Shown: positions 36,207-48,690, counted from the first letter of the stretch. The stretch: DNA of 64,000 nt from Gnetum montanum (GCA_015680685.1 MNCI01003034.1:61448-125447), one strand, 5' to 3'. Made by a program: numbers and translations. Notes: generated from the sequence alone by a model not told the origin.

Positions 36207-37046
36207 TGATGAGTGGCGAGTTACCCCTATGTCCAACCATATGAATCACAAGCATTCATGCATGATTCAATCAAATTCCGTGGACAGGACTAGTTTTGCA
36301 TCTAGATCATTATGCCTTGATTGTAATTCACTATCTTCCCAGTTGGACTAGTGGTAGCTTTATCATGTATGGTTTAGTCCAAAGTGAGGCATATGCTTCT
36401 TGATGTTGTTCGGCCCTAAGCTACTCCTAATGATAATAAAGAAATTAATTATTTAATCTAATTAACAATGAAAAGAAAATTCTAACTAGCCTATGTTTGA
36501 TGAGTATCCATTCCTAACCTTCCATACATGCCTTGGACTTCGTGCAACTACCATTAGGTTGCCAAGCATACCATTACTAGGTGTACCAAATGATAACACT
36601 ATTGGATTACCAAGTAGTTACACTTAAGTGCTCGTGATTGGTCATACTCATTCCACTGAATGATAAAAAATGATAAAGAGCAATAAGTGATAAAAATTAA
36701 CTAAGAAAAATAATAAGCATTTAAGTAATTAAAAATAATAATAAAGCTAAGTGAATGCTACAATGATGGGTGTAATCTCGATCTTTATTGCTAAACATGT
36801 AACATGTCCAAGTATGTCACACTCGAATAAGGATGCCATATAATCACTTAACATCCCATTGTGGGCATGCATTAGAAACTAACAAAACTTGAAATGTATC
36901 AAATTCTATGAATCTATCTTTGTCCTAACTGTACACCTAAGTGTCATATTTATAGGCTAGCACAAAAGGGATGATATTGGATACCTGACATCACTACTCC
37001 AATATCAAATACTCGATATCGAGACCTTGCAAAACATGACTCATCA
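36207..37046 (-). repeat. Element A 5' LTR
   Basis: 840 bp; collinear with 28258-29132, differing by point changes and small indels. TATA box on the minus strand at 36954-36947. Next to its outer end are GATATC/GATATT motifs (36970-37020). Confidence 0.85.
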
Positions 37047-37432
37047 CTTAGGATAATAAATTTAATAGTGTTATAGATTATAACTAGGATCACTAGCCCA
37101 AGTTCTATTATATGGCTTATGAACCTTTATCTACGAATTTTGATATGGATGAATATATTTAATTTCCTAACCCTATGGTCCAAGGCTAATGAAAGATTAT
37201 ATTATTTAAAGATAACCATTTGATTATAAAAAATAACTTACTAGATATAGAATTGGTAAATTTATAGGCCTACTAAGGTATGATTTAAACCATCACTTAA
37301 TTATTAATTTTTTATATAACCAATCTAATGTCATCATTGGATTTAGAAGGCCAAAGATTATTATAAATAATAATTTATTTGTTAACACTAGCTTGCTAGT
37401 TAAATAAGTATGATCATTAAATGGTAGTAAGT
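37047..37432. repeat. Dispersed repeat, second part
   Basis: Continues the repeat broken by A. 37270-37390 is similar to 58030-58160 (shared block around CATCATTGGATTTAGAAGG). No coding content. The Penelope-like element follows. Confidence 0.55.
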
Positions 37433-38110
37433 TAAGCTAGCATTTATCAAAATTATGGTACAAAATTTCTCCTATTGTTGAACATACTACTTCTTTCATA
37501 AGAAATACTGAACACTGTGTTGATTTTATCTCTAGTTTCATACTAGAGCCCAAGAATAATCTTGTGAGCTTTGATGTTGTATTTCTTTTTACCATGATTC
37601 CATTAAAAGAAGCTTTTAGAGTCATTAGTAAAAACATTAATAAGAAAGTAGCTAATTTTTTCAAGCTATGTTTAGAAACCACTTATTTTAGATATAATAA
37701 AGTATAATATGAACAAGTGTAAGAAGTTCCGATGGGATCACCTCTTTCTTCTATTATAGCTAATCATTACATGAAATAATTTGAATGTAAATCTTTAAAT
37801 TCATACTTGTTAAAGCTAAAGCATTGGATTAGTTATGTTGATAATATAGAATGTATCTGATAGCATGGTGAAGAAGAACTTTAAAAATTTCATACATATC
37901 CAAATACTATTGATTGTAATATTCAATTTACTATTGAGAAAGAACATAAAAATTCTCTTCCTTTTTTAAATGATAATGTGACCAAGACAATAAATGAAAA
38001 TAATAATTTAAAAATCTCTTGTGGAGTCTATAGGAAAAAAAACTCACACAAATAGATATTTGGATTCTAATTCTAACCATCCCTTTAGTAAAGAAAAAAA
38101 AGAAGTTTTA
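37433..38110 (+). pseudogene. Penelope-like reverse transcriptase, broken
   Basis: Main frame: EHTTSFIRNTEHCVDFISSF; LVSFDVVFLFTMIPLKEAF (about 37557); LCLETTYFRYN; MGSPLSSIIANHYM (about 37733); catalytic box YVDN (37834-37845, second Asp changed to Asn); a region like IQFTIEKEHKNSLPFL; then GVYRKKN. These follow the order of Penelope RT motifs (SFDVxSLFTNIP, MGSPLSPxIAN, YVDD, LPFLD, VYRKPTxTxxYL). Several stops and at least two frame changes near 37860 and 38045. Confidence 0.8.
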
Positions 38111-38319
38111 GAAACCTTAATGTTTAAATCCCTTAAAACATGAAAACCTTAAAAGAAGCATTTAAATAGTGTAAACATGTCTTTCAAATGAATAGTTATG
38201 ACTCAAAAATTATTGAAAAGGCTTGACATGATGGCATTAATAATTTTCTTACTAATAGAAAAATATCTCTCAAATAAAATATTGATTTTAAAGAACCATA
38301 TAGAGATTCAATTAAGAAT

Positions 38320-38697
38320 GAAGATAATTATAAAGATTCTATCACAGTACTACCATACCATATAGGCATTTCTAATAAACTAGGAAGATTATTAAGAATA
38401 TAAAACATTAAAACTATATTTTAACCTATCAATAAAATTAGTGATTGGTATCCCCCTAAGAGAGATAGATTACAGAGCCTTAATTGGAAAGGTGTTTATC
38501 AACTAGAATGCTCTTATGGAAAATTATACATTGGAGAAAGTGGAAGAAACATTATTGCTAAACTAAAAGAACATGAAGAAGACATAAAACAAAAGAGAAT
38601 TGAGAAATCCCCATTGGTAGAACATGTAAAAAATTACTTAATAAATGAAACTAAACATACATGGCAACTAGCAAAATGTAAAGCAAAACCAATATAA
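38320..38697 (+). pseudogene. GIY-YIG endonuclease domain of the Penelope-like element
   Basis: Makes the target nick for insertion. The linker (LPYHIGISNKLGRLLRI) leads to GVY (38491-38499) and YIG (38527-38535), then GESGRNI, a conserved-type KEHEEDIKQ and SPLVEHVKNY, up to a TAA at 38695. GVY for GIY is common. Tyr, Arg and Glu/His positions of the domain look present; only the linker has stops. This is the best preserved part of the element. Confidence 0.8.
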
Positions 38698-40084
38698 AAA
38701 ATTATGTAGAAAGAAAAATTAGAGAATCCATAGAGATTAAGCTAAATCCCAATAATGTTAATAGAGATAGAAGTTTAGAGATTAATGAAGGATGATGACC
38801 TCTTAGAACCAAAATCATGCATAATAAAAAATGAATTAACTACTAATATTATAATTTTAAAGGTCTTGAGTTCAATCTCCACCGATATCCAACTTATTAA
38901 CTTTTGAATCTACATTAAATATAGTAATCATAATAATCATAGTTAATAAGTAAATTAATAATCATATCAATGTGATTTTATTAGAAATAATAATACTCTT
39001 TCATAATAATAATAATAAATAAANTTAAAAAATCAAATTTTAAATAAATGATAAGTAGGATCAACTTTTTCAGTTAACATATAAATAATCTCTTCAATTC
39101 TTATTATTTATTACGATGATGAATCTAAAGCGGATTCAAAACTAGTATGGTTTTAGATTGTAAGAAGCAAAATCTTAGAAACAAAATTTCTTTCAAACTC
39201 ATTTTTGTACTAATCATATGCCCAAAAAAACTATGCTAGTGTGTTCAAAATATTTAAAAATGTTAAAATGACTTTATTTATTTTAAAAAAACATCATATA
39301 CTAATGTTATCGTTATATTATTAATAATATCTTTAATTTCAATTGTCACAAAATAAATTAATAAATATTATTTACCATGCATAGTAAAATTATATAAGGT
39401 TTTTGAAATATAAAGAATAACAAATGCAGATGCAAATAAAATGCTTATTAGTGTGATAAACATGCATTATTTAAAATATTAAATAATGCATATTATATGA
39501 TTAATTATATGATTATTTAGTATGCTTATTTATTAGTATAACATATTATTACATAAGCTACATCATACATGTGCATACTATTTCATGGTTAGATTTGTGG
39601 TTTTTGGGTTTTGAAAGCTAAATCCTAAACATTCTTTACCTATCCATTTGGTTAATTTACCATATGCAAATATCATTGACAACTTATTATATAAAATCAT
39701 TATTAATGTTATTTTTTTCTTTAAAAATAAGATTTTTCATGGGAATGATTACTTTAGTAGGCATCATCAACTTTGATGATGATGATTACTAATGATGTTG
39801 GTAATAACTTCAATGAAGAAGAGGGTTGATAATGTTGACATGCATAATTAGCTCTAATAGAGGTGGGGATTAATGGTGTTAGCAATCACTATGAAGACCA
39901 ATGGAGGTGGAGATTAATGATATTAATGGGAATCATCAACTCCCATAGTCCCTACCTTTTATAGATAGTTTAAGCATGGATTTTTCAATGGAACTTTTAA
40001 TTGGTAGGTGCTTCCATGAATGATAAAGTTGGAGTTACTAGAGGTGATGAAAATAGTTGAAAACATGAAGTAAATTAAAATAAT

Positions 40085-40113
40085 TATATATATATTTATA
40101 CACACACACACAC
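40085..40113. repeat. TA/CA microsatellite
   Basis: Alternating TA run passing directly into a CA run (ATATATAT...ACACACAC). Confidence 0.9.
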
Positions 40114-40619
40114 CATTTATTTATTTCTATTTATAAAATTTATCTTTGCTTTTAATTTTCTTTTTAAAAATTTAAGTTTGTTATTTTTCTTCTTCTTCTT
40201 CCTAAGGCTTAGTAAAGAATGGTAAGTTATTTTAGTAACAAGTCGAATCAATATGTTCATTAGGATGATTGAACTTAAAAGTTTTATTTATTAAGTGGGA
40301 ATTCATAGGTTTGAATCTAAAGTGTTAAAAAGCTTTCAAACTATTAATATTAAATTTTAAAGTTTTTTACATTTTAATTTAATTTTTACAAATTCCTCAA
40401 GACTTCAAACAATAATATCTCCCTAATCATAAGTACTGTAAGGATGAAACAAGTATCATTGGAGGGAATGAAATTAGTTTTCCTCTAGGGTAGGAAAAAG
40501 ATTAGGCCTTACACTCATTTAGGAGCACTTGCATAGGTTTTCACTTCTTAGAAAGAGGTTTCTTATTAAATAAAGGAGAAAGCTCTTTATAAAAATAAAA
40601 GAACCTCCAATCAGAAAAC

Positions 40620-41080
40620 ATGAACAAATAGGAACAATTAATTTATTTCTTATTGTATTAATTTCTTTTTATTTTATGATAGTATTATTTTTTGTTTTTG
40701 TTTTGGAGAGTTAACAATGGGAAAGTTTTAACTTTTGTTGCTATTTGTTCATTTTTTCTAATTGAATCTTTCTTTTATTTTTAAATATATTTTTCTGCTT
40801 TATTTTATAAGAAACCCTTCAATAAAAAGTGAAAATGTATGCAAGTGCTTATGAATGAGGACAAGGCTTAATCCTTTAACTACCCTAAAGTGAAGGTTTT
40901 TTAGGATTGGTTATGAGGGTAAAAACTTGAAAGATATCCCAAAACTATTGAGCTTTTTCTTTAGAATCTCTTTTTATTGATCTGTTGTACTCTAATTTTT
41001 TATATTGTTATTTATTTTCTTTGGGTTCAATACCCATTACCTAAAATTAGTTATTTTATACATGGTGTTGATTTTTTATG
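40620..41080 (+). repeat. Diverged direct copy of 27030-27400
   Basis: Shared landmarks in order: ACAATTAATTTATT, TTTTGTTGCTATTTGTTC, a purine-rich AAGGCTTAATCC / AAGGTCTAATTC, GGTTATGAGGGTAAAAA / GGTAGTTGTAAGGCTGAAAA, and TTGATCTGTTGTACT / CTGATCTAATGTACT. It could be a pair of very old LTRs or two family members. Confidence 0.55.
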
Positions 41081-41553
41081 ATTTTGAAAAAAAAAACATA
41101 AAATTAGTTTTTTCCCAATATTACCTTAACCTCACATATGGATGAAATTATATCATTTAAGTGACTTAAATTTTGTGTCAAAGTGATGAAATAGATTTTC
41201 TATGACATCATATTTCTAAATATCATGGCAAATGTCAAATACATGTAACATTTAACACTATGTATAATTAAATGCAAGAGAAAAAAGGTAGAAGGAAATG
41301 AAAAGGAAATTTATGTATATAGATATACTCTAAGACTTTCTTAAGACTATTTTCTTTTAACATCTATCCTTTAAAGATGATCCAACACTACCACCATGGT
41401 TAGGCATATATCCAACTGGAAGGGTTGTTCAATCACCTTCTTATCTTGCATCACCTAGCACTTGTTACTAGCCTTTACTAGCTACACAACTCCATATTGA
41501 TATGATCTCTAATCCCTAGGTCTAAAAACCTCTAGTCAAACTTGCAAGGTTAC

Positions 41554-42487
41554 TAATGAGTTGCATTTTTTTTTTGTGTTAATGAAACCTCGTCAACACA
41601 ACCTCGTCATCTAGGCCTCATCGATGAGGCCTAGTTGATGCATCATATCATGCATCAATGTGGCCCCATCAATGTAGTGCTTGTACTTGGCTATAAATAC
41701 ATGCTTACACTCACATTTATGAGAAGTATAGATTGTAGTTGTAGTGGAGCTCTTGCAATTTTTCCATTCAAAAGTTAGAATTTTTCCCTGAGTGCTGGCA
41801 GCAGGAGTCATTGAGTGTACAAACCTTTATTCAAGCATTGTTGTACCTGAGCATGACAATGTGTGCGGAAATAAAAATAAGCTTTCTAATAAACCTTGTA
41901 GCACTTTAGATAGATTAGCTATTTCACTCATGCATTTAATGTTCTTAATTATTTATTAAATGTTTTCCATTAGTTATTAAATATTTTCCAGTTATTACAT
42001 TAATGAAGCAATTAATCCAAATAGATTGTGCACATAAGTATGACTGCTTTGAATGTAACATGTATTTTCTTGGTAATCCTAGCAATGTTATTGCTTGGTA
42101 CACCCAGTAGTGTAGCACTTGGTCGCCCAGTAGCAAATACGTGGGTTTAGGATGTGTACAGAAAGTGGGATTAAATCCTTATGTTAGGATTAGTTAAATG
42201 CTAGTTAATTAGTTAATTTAGATTAGTTAATCAAATTCCTTTTATCTACATTTAAGCACCAACTTATAAAACATAAAATGATAAAAATTGGATGCCTTAG
42301 TTACACTTAACCATACCAACATACATCACAAGTTTAATTGGGAAGACAATAGTTAACCTTAGGGCTAGATTCACTTTCTAAAGGACTAGTGCACTGGAAA
42401 TGATAAAGTCCATGAAATTTGACCAAGTTAGGCATGAATGTTTCATGATTCGTATGGTTGGACATAGGGGTAGCTCACTGCTCATCA
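41554..42487 (+). repeat. Element C 5' LTR
   Basis: 934 bp. It begins TAATGAG (TG decayed to TA) and ends CTCATCA. TATA box 41692-41699. It carries about 95 bp near 41930-42015 (ATTTATTAAATG..., a local duplication) that the 3' LTR lacks. U3 has repeated GGCCTCATCGA-type motifs. Confidence 0.85.
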
Positions 42488-42488
42488 T

Positions 42489-42508
42489 TGACATCATTGC
42501 TAGGAACT
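42489..42508 (+). promoter_or_regulatory. Element C primer-binding site
   Basis: TGACATCATTGCTAGGAACT follows the LTR after one base; a decayed tRNA-Asp complement, mostly with transitions. Confidence 0.65.
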
Positions 42509-42642
42509 TTGTTTGTGGAATATGCGTTATTTAGATCTAAGTGAATACCATTAATATCATTGTACAAACCTCAAGGTCAATATCATTCCCATTATACATA
42601 GAATTATAAAAGCACACTGATAATTTTATTTTTCTTTGCAAA

Positions 42643-44990
42643 ATATCTTCTTCTTCTTGCAAGCATTAAGATACCAAGCCATCGATCCCACAAGAATGCA
42701 AGGTGGTATACACTTATCTAGATGAGTTTGTGCTGAACTTCACCTTCATCTTACGTTAAGATGAACAACTATAATGGTGTGATATGGAGGACAACATTGT
42801 CTTATCCCCTGATTGATCTATGCCTAGGATGCTATTTAAATCCCTTAAGAAGTTGGACATAGTAGATCTTCATGAAGAATATGTTGTGGATGGATATGAC
42901 ACTTGAAACTACTATCCCACTAAAACACAATGCAAACAAGATTAATGTTAGGAGAAACTCCATGAAGCTACAAAGGGAAAACGTTACACCAATCCCTTAT
43001 TCCTACTAAATCAAGATGACATTGAGGATCCTCCTACTAAAGGTTCTCAACATGAAGATTCTCTACCCCTTGCTACTAATGGTGAGGACCTGACCTTGTA
43101 ATTGACTACTCATAAACTGGGCTCAGGAAAAAGTGATAGCCAAGGTAGGGACTCAAGTAAACACCACAACAACAAGGAATCTAAGGATGGTGAGAATAAG
43201 AGTGGTGGTAGACACTATGGTGGTGGTGATGGTCCACCTTCCTTTTCATCCTCTTCATCCAATTCTAAACATTCCTCTTTACCTGATAGTTCTCATAAAA
43301 GTTGCCATCAAAACAACTGTGATGATGGTGATTAGCAAAATAACAATGACCATGAAGGCCACCAAAATTGAAAGGGTGGCTAAAACCATCATCAGTGTCA
43401 TCAACACAGTGATGATGATGAACCTCTATTAGTGACTCAAAGTATGCTCAACATTGTAGAGGCAGTAAAAATCCCAACTAGACATATGAAGGATAGTTGA
43501 ATCAAGCACCTAGACATGAACAGTATCCCAAGATTTGAGGGGAGATACAATTCTAATCCATAGACACATATACAATCTTTTCATGATGCCTATGCCTTAT
43601 AGAACATAGAGAATGAGTGGTATAAAGTCAAGATTTTTCCAAGGACACTCAGTAACAAAGCTAAAAGTTGATACTAGTCCTTAAAGCTAAAATCTATTCG
43701 TAAATGGAGTGTTATGCTATAGTTATTCAATGATAAATATCATACATACTCTAGAGTGTGTAATCTGAGAAGGAAAATCCAAGGCTAGAAATAAGGAGCA
43801 CATGAACCCTTGGATGCCACCATGGTCTGCTACTATTCACTCTTACACTAATGCCTTGGCCATGGTTATTCTCAGAGGAAACAACTTCATGACATCATAG
43901 ATGGACTTAGAGTAGAAACTAGAAGAACCCTTGTGGTGTATGCCCAAGGAAGATTGTCTAAATTGAGATCTTATCAAATTCAAAGGCTAATTAAGTAGGT
44001 AGCAAAAGAAGAAGGTGAGCTATGAAAAAGGGAAAGTGGTAAAGAGTATAATAGGGGCCTATCCATCAGAAAATGATAGGTCCAATTTTGTGATAATGAG
44101 AAGTCACCACTCAATGAACTGGTGGACAGAAAGACCTTGCCCATCCAAGAATTTTTTCCGATATTTTAGCCAATGTTGACAAGTTATGGGACTCTTTGGA
44201 TGAAAAATTTCAAACTTCTTTAAAGATTGCTGAAGAATCCAAAGAGAAAAATAGTGATCATAATCATAGGAGGTGAAAAAAAGCTGAACATGCCTACCAA
44301 AGAGGTAAGGGAAAGGTTGCTATAGTAGAGGAAGCTATGGATTTTAATGATGAAACTGAATGTAACAAATGCCAATACAAACATCTAAAGGGATGTTGCC
44401 CTATGATGTCACACTTACAAGAGTCTGAAGTGTACACATTGAATCCTCACTTAGCATGTAATCAAGCTCCAAGATGATTTCCTTACCCTCAAGGTAGTCC
44501 AAGATAGTTTCACCAACAACAACAAACTTACTATCCAAGTGGAACTCCTCCACAACCTTATGAATAACACCAATAATGGTACCAACCACAATCATGAGAA
44601 ATGCTACCACCAAGGTAGTAATACCCTTATAGATAACCAGATCCATACGGGTACTATGTTTAGTATCCTATCTTTCCTGGAAGTTCTAAAAGCCATACAT
44701 TATTCCAGCATCACTATTACCCTCCAAAGTATCACCAAACACATTTACCATCTACTCAAGGGAAAAACCCATATCCATATCCATATCATCCTCCACATCT
44801 CTCTACACATACACCTCTACCTTCAACCTAGTTACCTCCTGATCCATCCATGTAAAGTGAGATTCCTTCATAGCTACAACAACGAAATGCTACAAGGGCT
44901 GTACACTCACAACTAGTTTTTCAACCAAGTGGTCTAGATAATCGATCAAGGAAAAGACCTTTCTTTTGGCCTAGCAGTCCTCTCTAGCCC
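42643..44990 (+). pseudogene. gag: Element C gag
   Basis: The start codon is decayed to ATA (42643), where Y has ATG before the same serine run. The frame passes a Ser/Gly/Asn-rich linker (43102-43335, open, ends CHQNNCDDGD) to the capsid core MNSIPRFEGRYNSNP (43514) and FHDAYAL, then the zinc knuckle CNKCQYKHLKGCC (44361-44399, intact spacing C-x2-C-x3-H-x4-C). A proline-rich tail follows. Frameshift between linker and knuckle, many stops. Confidence 0.75.
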
Positions 44991-45179
44991 TCACAACCTA
45001 CTCTAGCGAATCACCCTACATCTCTAGCACCCCATCCTCTGCATCAAATACCTTCGAGTACCCTTCAAACTAAGTGCCATCTAGGATCTACATTGTAATG
45101 CTACCTCATGCTATTTCTAACTAGATCAAGGTTGGCAATCTTCCTACAAAAAGATTTGATCCAAGAAGTCCACTCATTT

Positions 45180-45520
45180 ATCTATAGATTTCTAGACAAG
45201 AGTCATGCAAGGCTCTTCTTAACTCTACTTCCAAAGGTAATCTCATCTCCCATGACATGTACAAGGCTTGGAACCTACCACCTCTTAAGAAGAGCAAAAT
45301 TCATCTAGAATTAGTAGATTAGTCAATTACTATCCCTCTAAGATTAGTAAAGGACATTGTGACCATGGTTTGCAGGTGGTCCTATCTTGTTGATTTTATA
45401 GTAATTAAGATGAACAACTACAAAAAAGACTTTCCCATCATCATTGGAAAAGCTTGGTTAAGCATAGTTGATGCAAGAATGGGTATAAAGGACATATCTT
45501 TAGAAATATCTAAGGAAAAT
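45180..45520 (+). pseudogene. Element C aspartic protease remnant
   Basis: The C-terminal half is readable in one frame: SITIPLRLVKDIV, YLVDFIVIKM, DFPIIIGKAWLSIVDARMGI, then ISLEI. This follows the Athila protease pattern (SIKYPRGIVEDV, FPVDFVVLDM, PIILGRPFLATGRALID). The catalytic DS/TG motif region before it (about 45180-45300) is frameshifted and could not be shown. Confidence 0.6.
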
Positions 45521-46019
45521 GAGCTAGGAAAATTGAGAAGAAGTAGATTCCATGCATCATGTACAGTGATAATGGATGAAATTTCATGCAAATGATTTGG
45601 TCCATCAAGAGCACATACATTAAGGTATGCAATCAATGTGTGCAAGAGATCAATATTCAAAGGTGTTTGTATGTAGTAGATTCAAAGCAGAAAGGCAACC
45701 AATGGCTAATAGTTGATTCAGATAGCAGCACAATATACATGGACCTAATTGAAAGCTTGAATTGTGCATATGTTGAAGGCATGAATAAAATTGAACAAGT
45801 TCATTTCCAACTCTCTAATGACGATGATGATACCTATTGGGAAGAGTTGGAAATCCCTAATCACTTCAAGTAGGAGCCCTTAGAACTAAAAAATTTACCA
45901 GCTAGTATGAAGTATGCATTTTTAAAAAATGGTAAATCTGTTATAATTAATGCCAAACTTGCTCCTCAACAAAAAGAAAAGTTGTTAAAAGTAGTGAATA
46001 AATGATCAACAACCTTTAC

Positions 46020-46960
46020 TTGGTCATATCCAGAGCTAACAAGAATCAATCCAAGGATATGCTAGCATCGCATCTACACTGACCCAGCCATGAAGCCTAG
46101 AAGGTAGTTGCAGAGGTGGTTGAATCCCAAATTAAATCAAATCATCAAGGAGGAGATAGAGCAACTCCTCAAGGCATGGTTCATCTATCCAATTGAAAAT
46201 AGTGAATGAATTAGCCCACTCATAATTATATCATAAAAGGATGGAAAATGGTGGGTTTACATTGACTTCAAGTTGCTCAATATGGCAATATTTAAAGATC
46301 ACTTTCTTTTGCCATTTGTAGATCAAGTGTTAGACACCATATCTGGGAATTGTTATTATAGTTTCTCGGATGGTTATAGTGGCTATAACCAACTCCAAAT
46401 TGCACCCAAAGATTAGGCCAAGAAAACATTCATGAATCCCTAGGGAACTTTTGCATATTATAAGATGTCATTTGGTCTATGCAATGCTCCTACAATATTT
46501 TAATGCCTGGTCCTTAGTATCTTTCAATAGTAGATTGGTAGTGGTGTTGAAGTCTTCATGGATGACTTTTCCACCTATGGAGCTACCTTTGAGCAAGCCT
46601 TAGATTGACTTGAGAAAGAATTGAAGAGATGTGTTGAGACAAACTTACGGCTCAACTGGTAAAAGAGCCATCTCATGGTCCAAGAAGGCATTGTGCTAGG
46701 GCACCAAATTTCATAGAAAGGGATTAAGGTATACCCAAAAAAAAATAAGGATAATCCAAGGAATAACATGCCAACTAGAGACCATTAAAGATGTGCAATC
46801 ATTCCTTGGACACACTAGTTACTACTAGAAATTTATAGAGAATTTCTCTAAATTCACAAATCCATTGGTAGAGCTTACAATGAAAGATGTAGCTTTCATT
46901 TAGACCAAGGAATGTGAACATGCATTCCAACAATTAAAGAAGAAACTTGTAGAAACTCCA
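46020..46960 (+). pseudogene. pol: Element C reverse transcriptase
   Basis: Ty3/gypsy RT read in one main frame: NPRICWHRIYTDP, IKEEIEQLLKAWFIYPI, KWWVYIDFKLLNMA, FLLPFVDQVLDTISG, FSDGYSGYNQLQIAP, GTFAYYKMSFGLCNAP, catalytic FMDDFSTYG (box at 46555-46566), LRLNW and LGHQIS. FMDDFS(V/T)YG is typical of Athila. Stops at several Gln/Arg/Trp positions; frameshift around 46740. Confidence 0.85.
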
Positions 46961-47392
46961 ATCCTATGAGCACCAAACTAGTCCAAACCCTTCCATATTA
47001 TGATGGATGCATCGAACTATGCTTTGGGAGTAGTGCTCACATAGATGGAAAATAATAAACATCCATATTACATCCACTGCATGAGCCGAAGGATTGTGGG
47101 AGCATAATTAAACTACATCACCATGGAGAAAGAATTAATGACAATGGTGTATGCACTAGCAAATTTCAAGCACTATGTGCTTGGTTACAAAGTACTTGTG
47201 CATATGGACCACAATGCAATCTGCTTCCTCATGAATAAGTTGATAGTGAGCCCTCATGTCATATGGTGGCTTGTGATCTTGCAGGAATTTGATCTCACTA
47301 TGGTAGATCAAAAAGGAATTGAGAATGTGATCATTGACCACCTCTCTCATTTAAGATGGGATAATAAAGAGGAAAACCTACTCTCTAATTAG
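46961..47392 (+). pseudogene. pol: Element C RNase H
   Basis: MDASNYALGVVLT (47003) gives the first Asp; MEKELMTMVYALANFKHYVLGYK the Glu; VHMDHNAICFLMNK the second Asp; VIIDHLSHL is the final segment (usually VADxLSRL). The second half (47123-47392) is an unbroken frame. No second, Tat-type RNase H is present, unlike element Z. Confidence 0.85.
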
Positions 47393-47519
47393 TTTCCAAA
47401 AAAACTCCTCTTTACTAGAGTAATAAGTGAACAAATGTCTAAGAAAGTAATATGGTATAATGGAATCCTCACATGTATTCTCACTCAAGAGATGCTACAA
47501 GACTTGGATTTTAGAAAAA

Positions 47520-48690
47520 AGTAATAATTTCTTCATTGGGTCAAATACTTCATGGAAATTAATGAACACCTCTACAAGGTGTGTGTCGATGGCCTAATTC
47601 ATTGGTGTGTCCCTAACAAAGATCAACTGCACATTCTCCAAGATGTTCATGAAGGGTCTTGCAGAGGCCACTATGTAGGGAGACACATGGCCATAAAAAT
47701 CCTAATGGCAGGATACTATTAGCCTATAATCTTTAGGGATGCCCACTAGTTCATCAAGTCTTGTGAACATTATCAATGTGATGGGGAGATGACTACTTGT
47801 ATGGAAGGTCCTCAATAGTGGATTCAATCACTAGAACCTTTTGATATGTGAGGCATTGACTTCATGGGTTCCATCACACCCATGTCAGACAAGAAGGCAT
47901 ATATTATAGTAGTAGTTTACTATTGCACAAAATGGGTAGAAGAAGTAGCCATTACTAATTGTACATCATCCATTGCTACCAAATTTATACAAAAAAAATA
48001 TCATGAATAGGTTTTGGGTGCCACATTCACTAATTTCTAATAATGGAACTCATTTCACAGGTGCCACATTTAGAAAATTAATGCAATGCTTAGGGGTAGT
48101 ACATAAATTAAGAACACCTTACCACCCCTAAGCCAATGGTCAAGTAGAGGTAACCAATCAAGTGATTACAAAAATACTAATGCAAGCTATTAGCAAATAT
48201 AGGAAGGATTACAGTACAAAACATAATGATGCTCTCTGGGCTTATCATTCAACTTAGAAACTTCCTATTGGCTATTCTCCCTATGACTTAGTGTACGGGA
48301 AATTTCCAATGCTCCCAATCCAATCCAAGCTTTGTACACTATCAACGGCCTATGATCTAAACCTTGATCTAAGTCAAGCACAAAAGAAAATATTGATCAA
48401 CCTAAATGTGCTAGATAAAAATTTATTGGTGGCCCTATCCTTGAATGAGGTAAACAAGGTATTTAATAAGCAACGTCATGACCTTAGAATCAGGAAAGTA
48501 AAACTTCAACAAGGAGATAAGGTTCTCTACTAGAACTCCACACATGTACTCCAAAATACGAAATTTCAAATATTGTGGAAGGGACCTTATATAACTGATC
48601 AAACATTTTCCTATGGAGCCATGATAATCTTCTAACCTTAAAGGCCAAATAAAAAGCAGTTGATCAACATCCAACAAGTGAAGCCTTTCC
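47520..48690 (+). pseudogene. pol: Element C integrase
   Basis: Zinc-binding part HEGSCRGHYVGRH (first His 47648-47650) ... SCEHYQCDG, where the last canonical Cys is Tyr. Core: GIDFMGSI, AYIIVVVYYCTKWVE, NGTHF and ANGQVE-like motifs in shifting frames; the stop TAA at 48129 stands at the usual Gln of PQANGQ. Tail GDKVLY (about 48518) and FPRTKIG-like end fit the SH3-like C-terminal domain. Broken by at least two frameshifts. Confidence 0.8.

Larger units (their letters stand above)
28258..37046 (-). mobile_element. Element A: non-autonomous Athila-type LTR element
   Basis: 8.8 kb on the minus strand: 5' LTR 37046-36207, primer site, gag, spacer, ORF3, polypurine tract, 3' LTR 29132-28258. 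Flanks are ATTAG (28253-28257) and CTTAG (37047-37051), 4 of 5 identical. No protease, RT, RNase H or integrase was found, so it depended on an autonomous relative such as C. It splits an older repeat whose halves are 27560-28257 and 37052-37390. Confidence 0.85.
37433..38830 (+). mobile_element. Penelope-like element with GIY-YIG endonuclease
   Basis: The order is RT then GIY-YIG endonuclease on the plus strand, the defining layout of endonuclease-bearing Penelope-like elements. These are rare in plants and were described in conifers (Dryad), so this supports a gymnosperm source. The ends and any terminal repeats are not clear. AT-rich and full of stops. Confidence 0.8.
38831..41553. other. 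AT-rich old sequence with a simple repeat
   Basis: No gene seen. It contains an N at 39024 in an AAT-rich tract and 40620-41080, a diverged copy of 27030-27400. GTTAC (41549-41553) is the left target repeat of element C. Confidence 0.5.

Noticed and set aside
39001-39060. N at 39024 as a hidden insertion
   Set aside because: It lies in a simple AAT-rich tract with no boundary of any element, so an ordinary base-call ambiguity is likelier.
44539-44916. 125-codon His/Ile/Thr-rich open frame
   Set aside because: A shadow frame of the proline-rich gag tail of element C.
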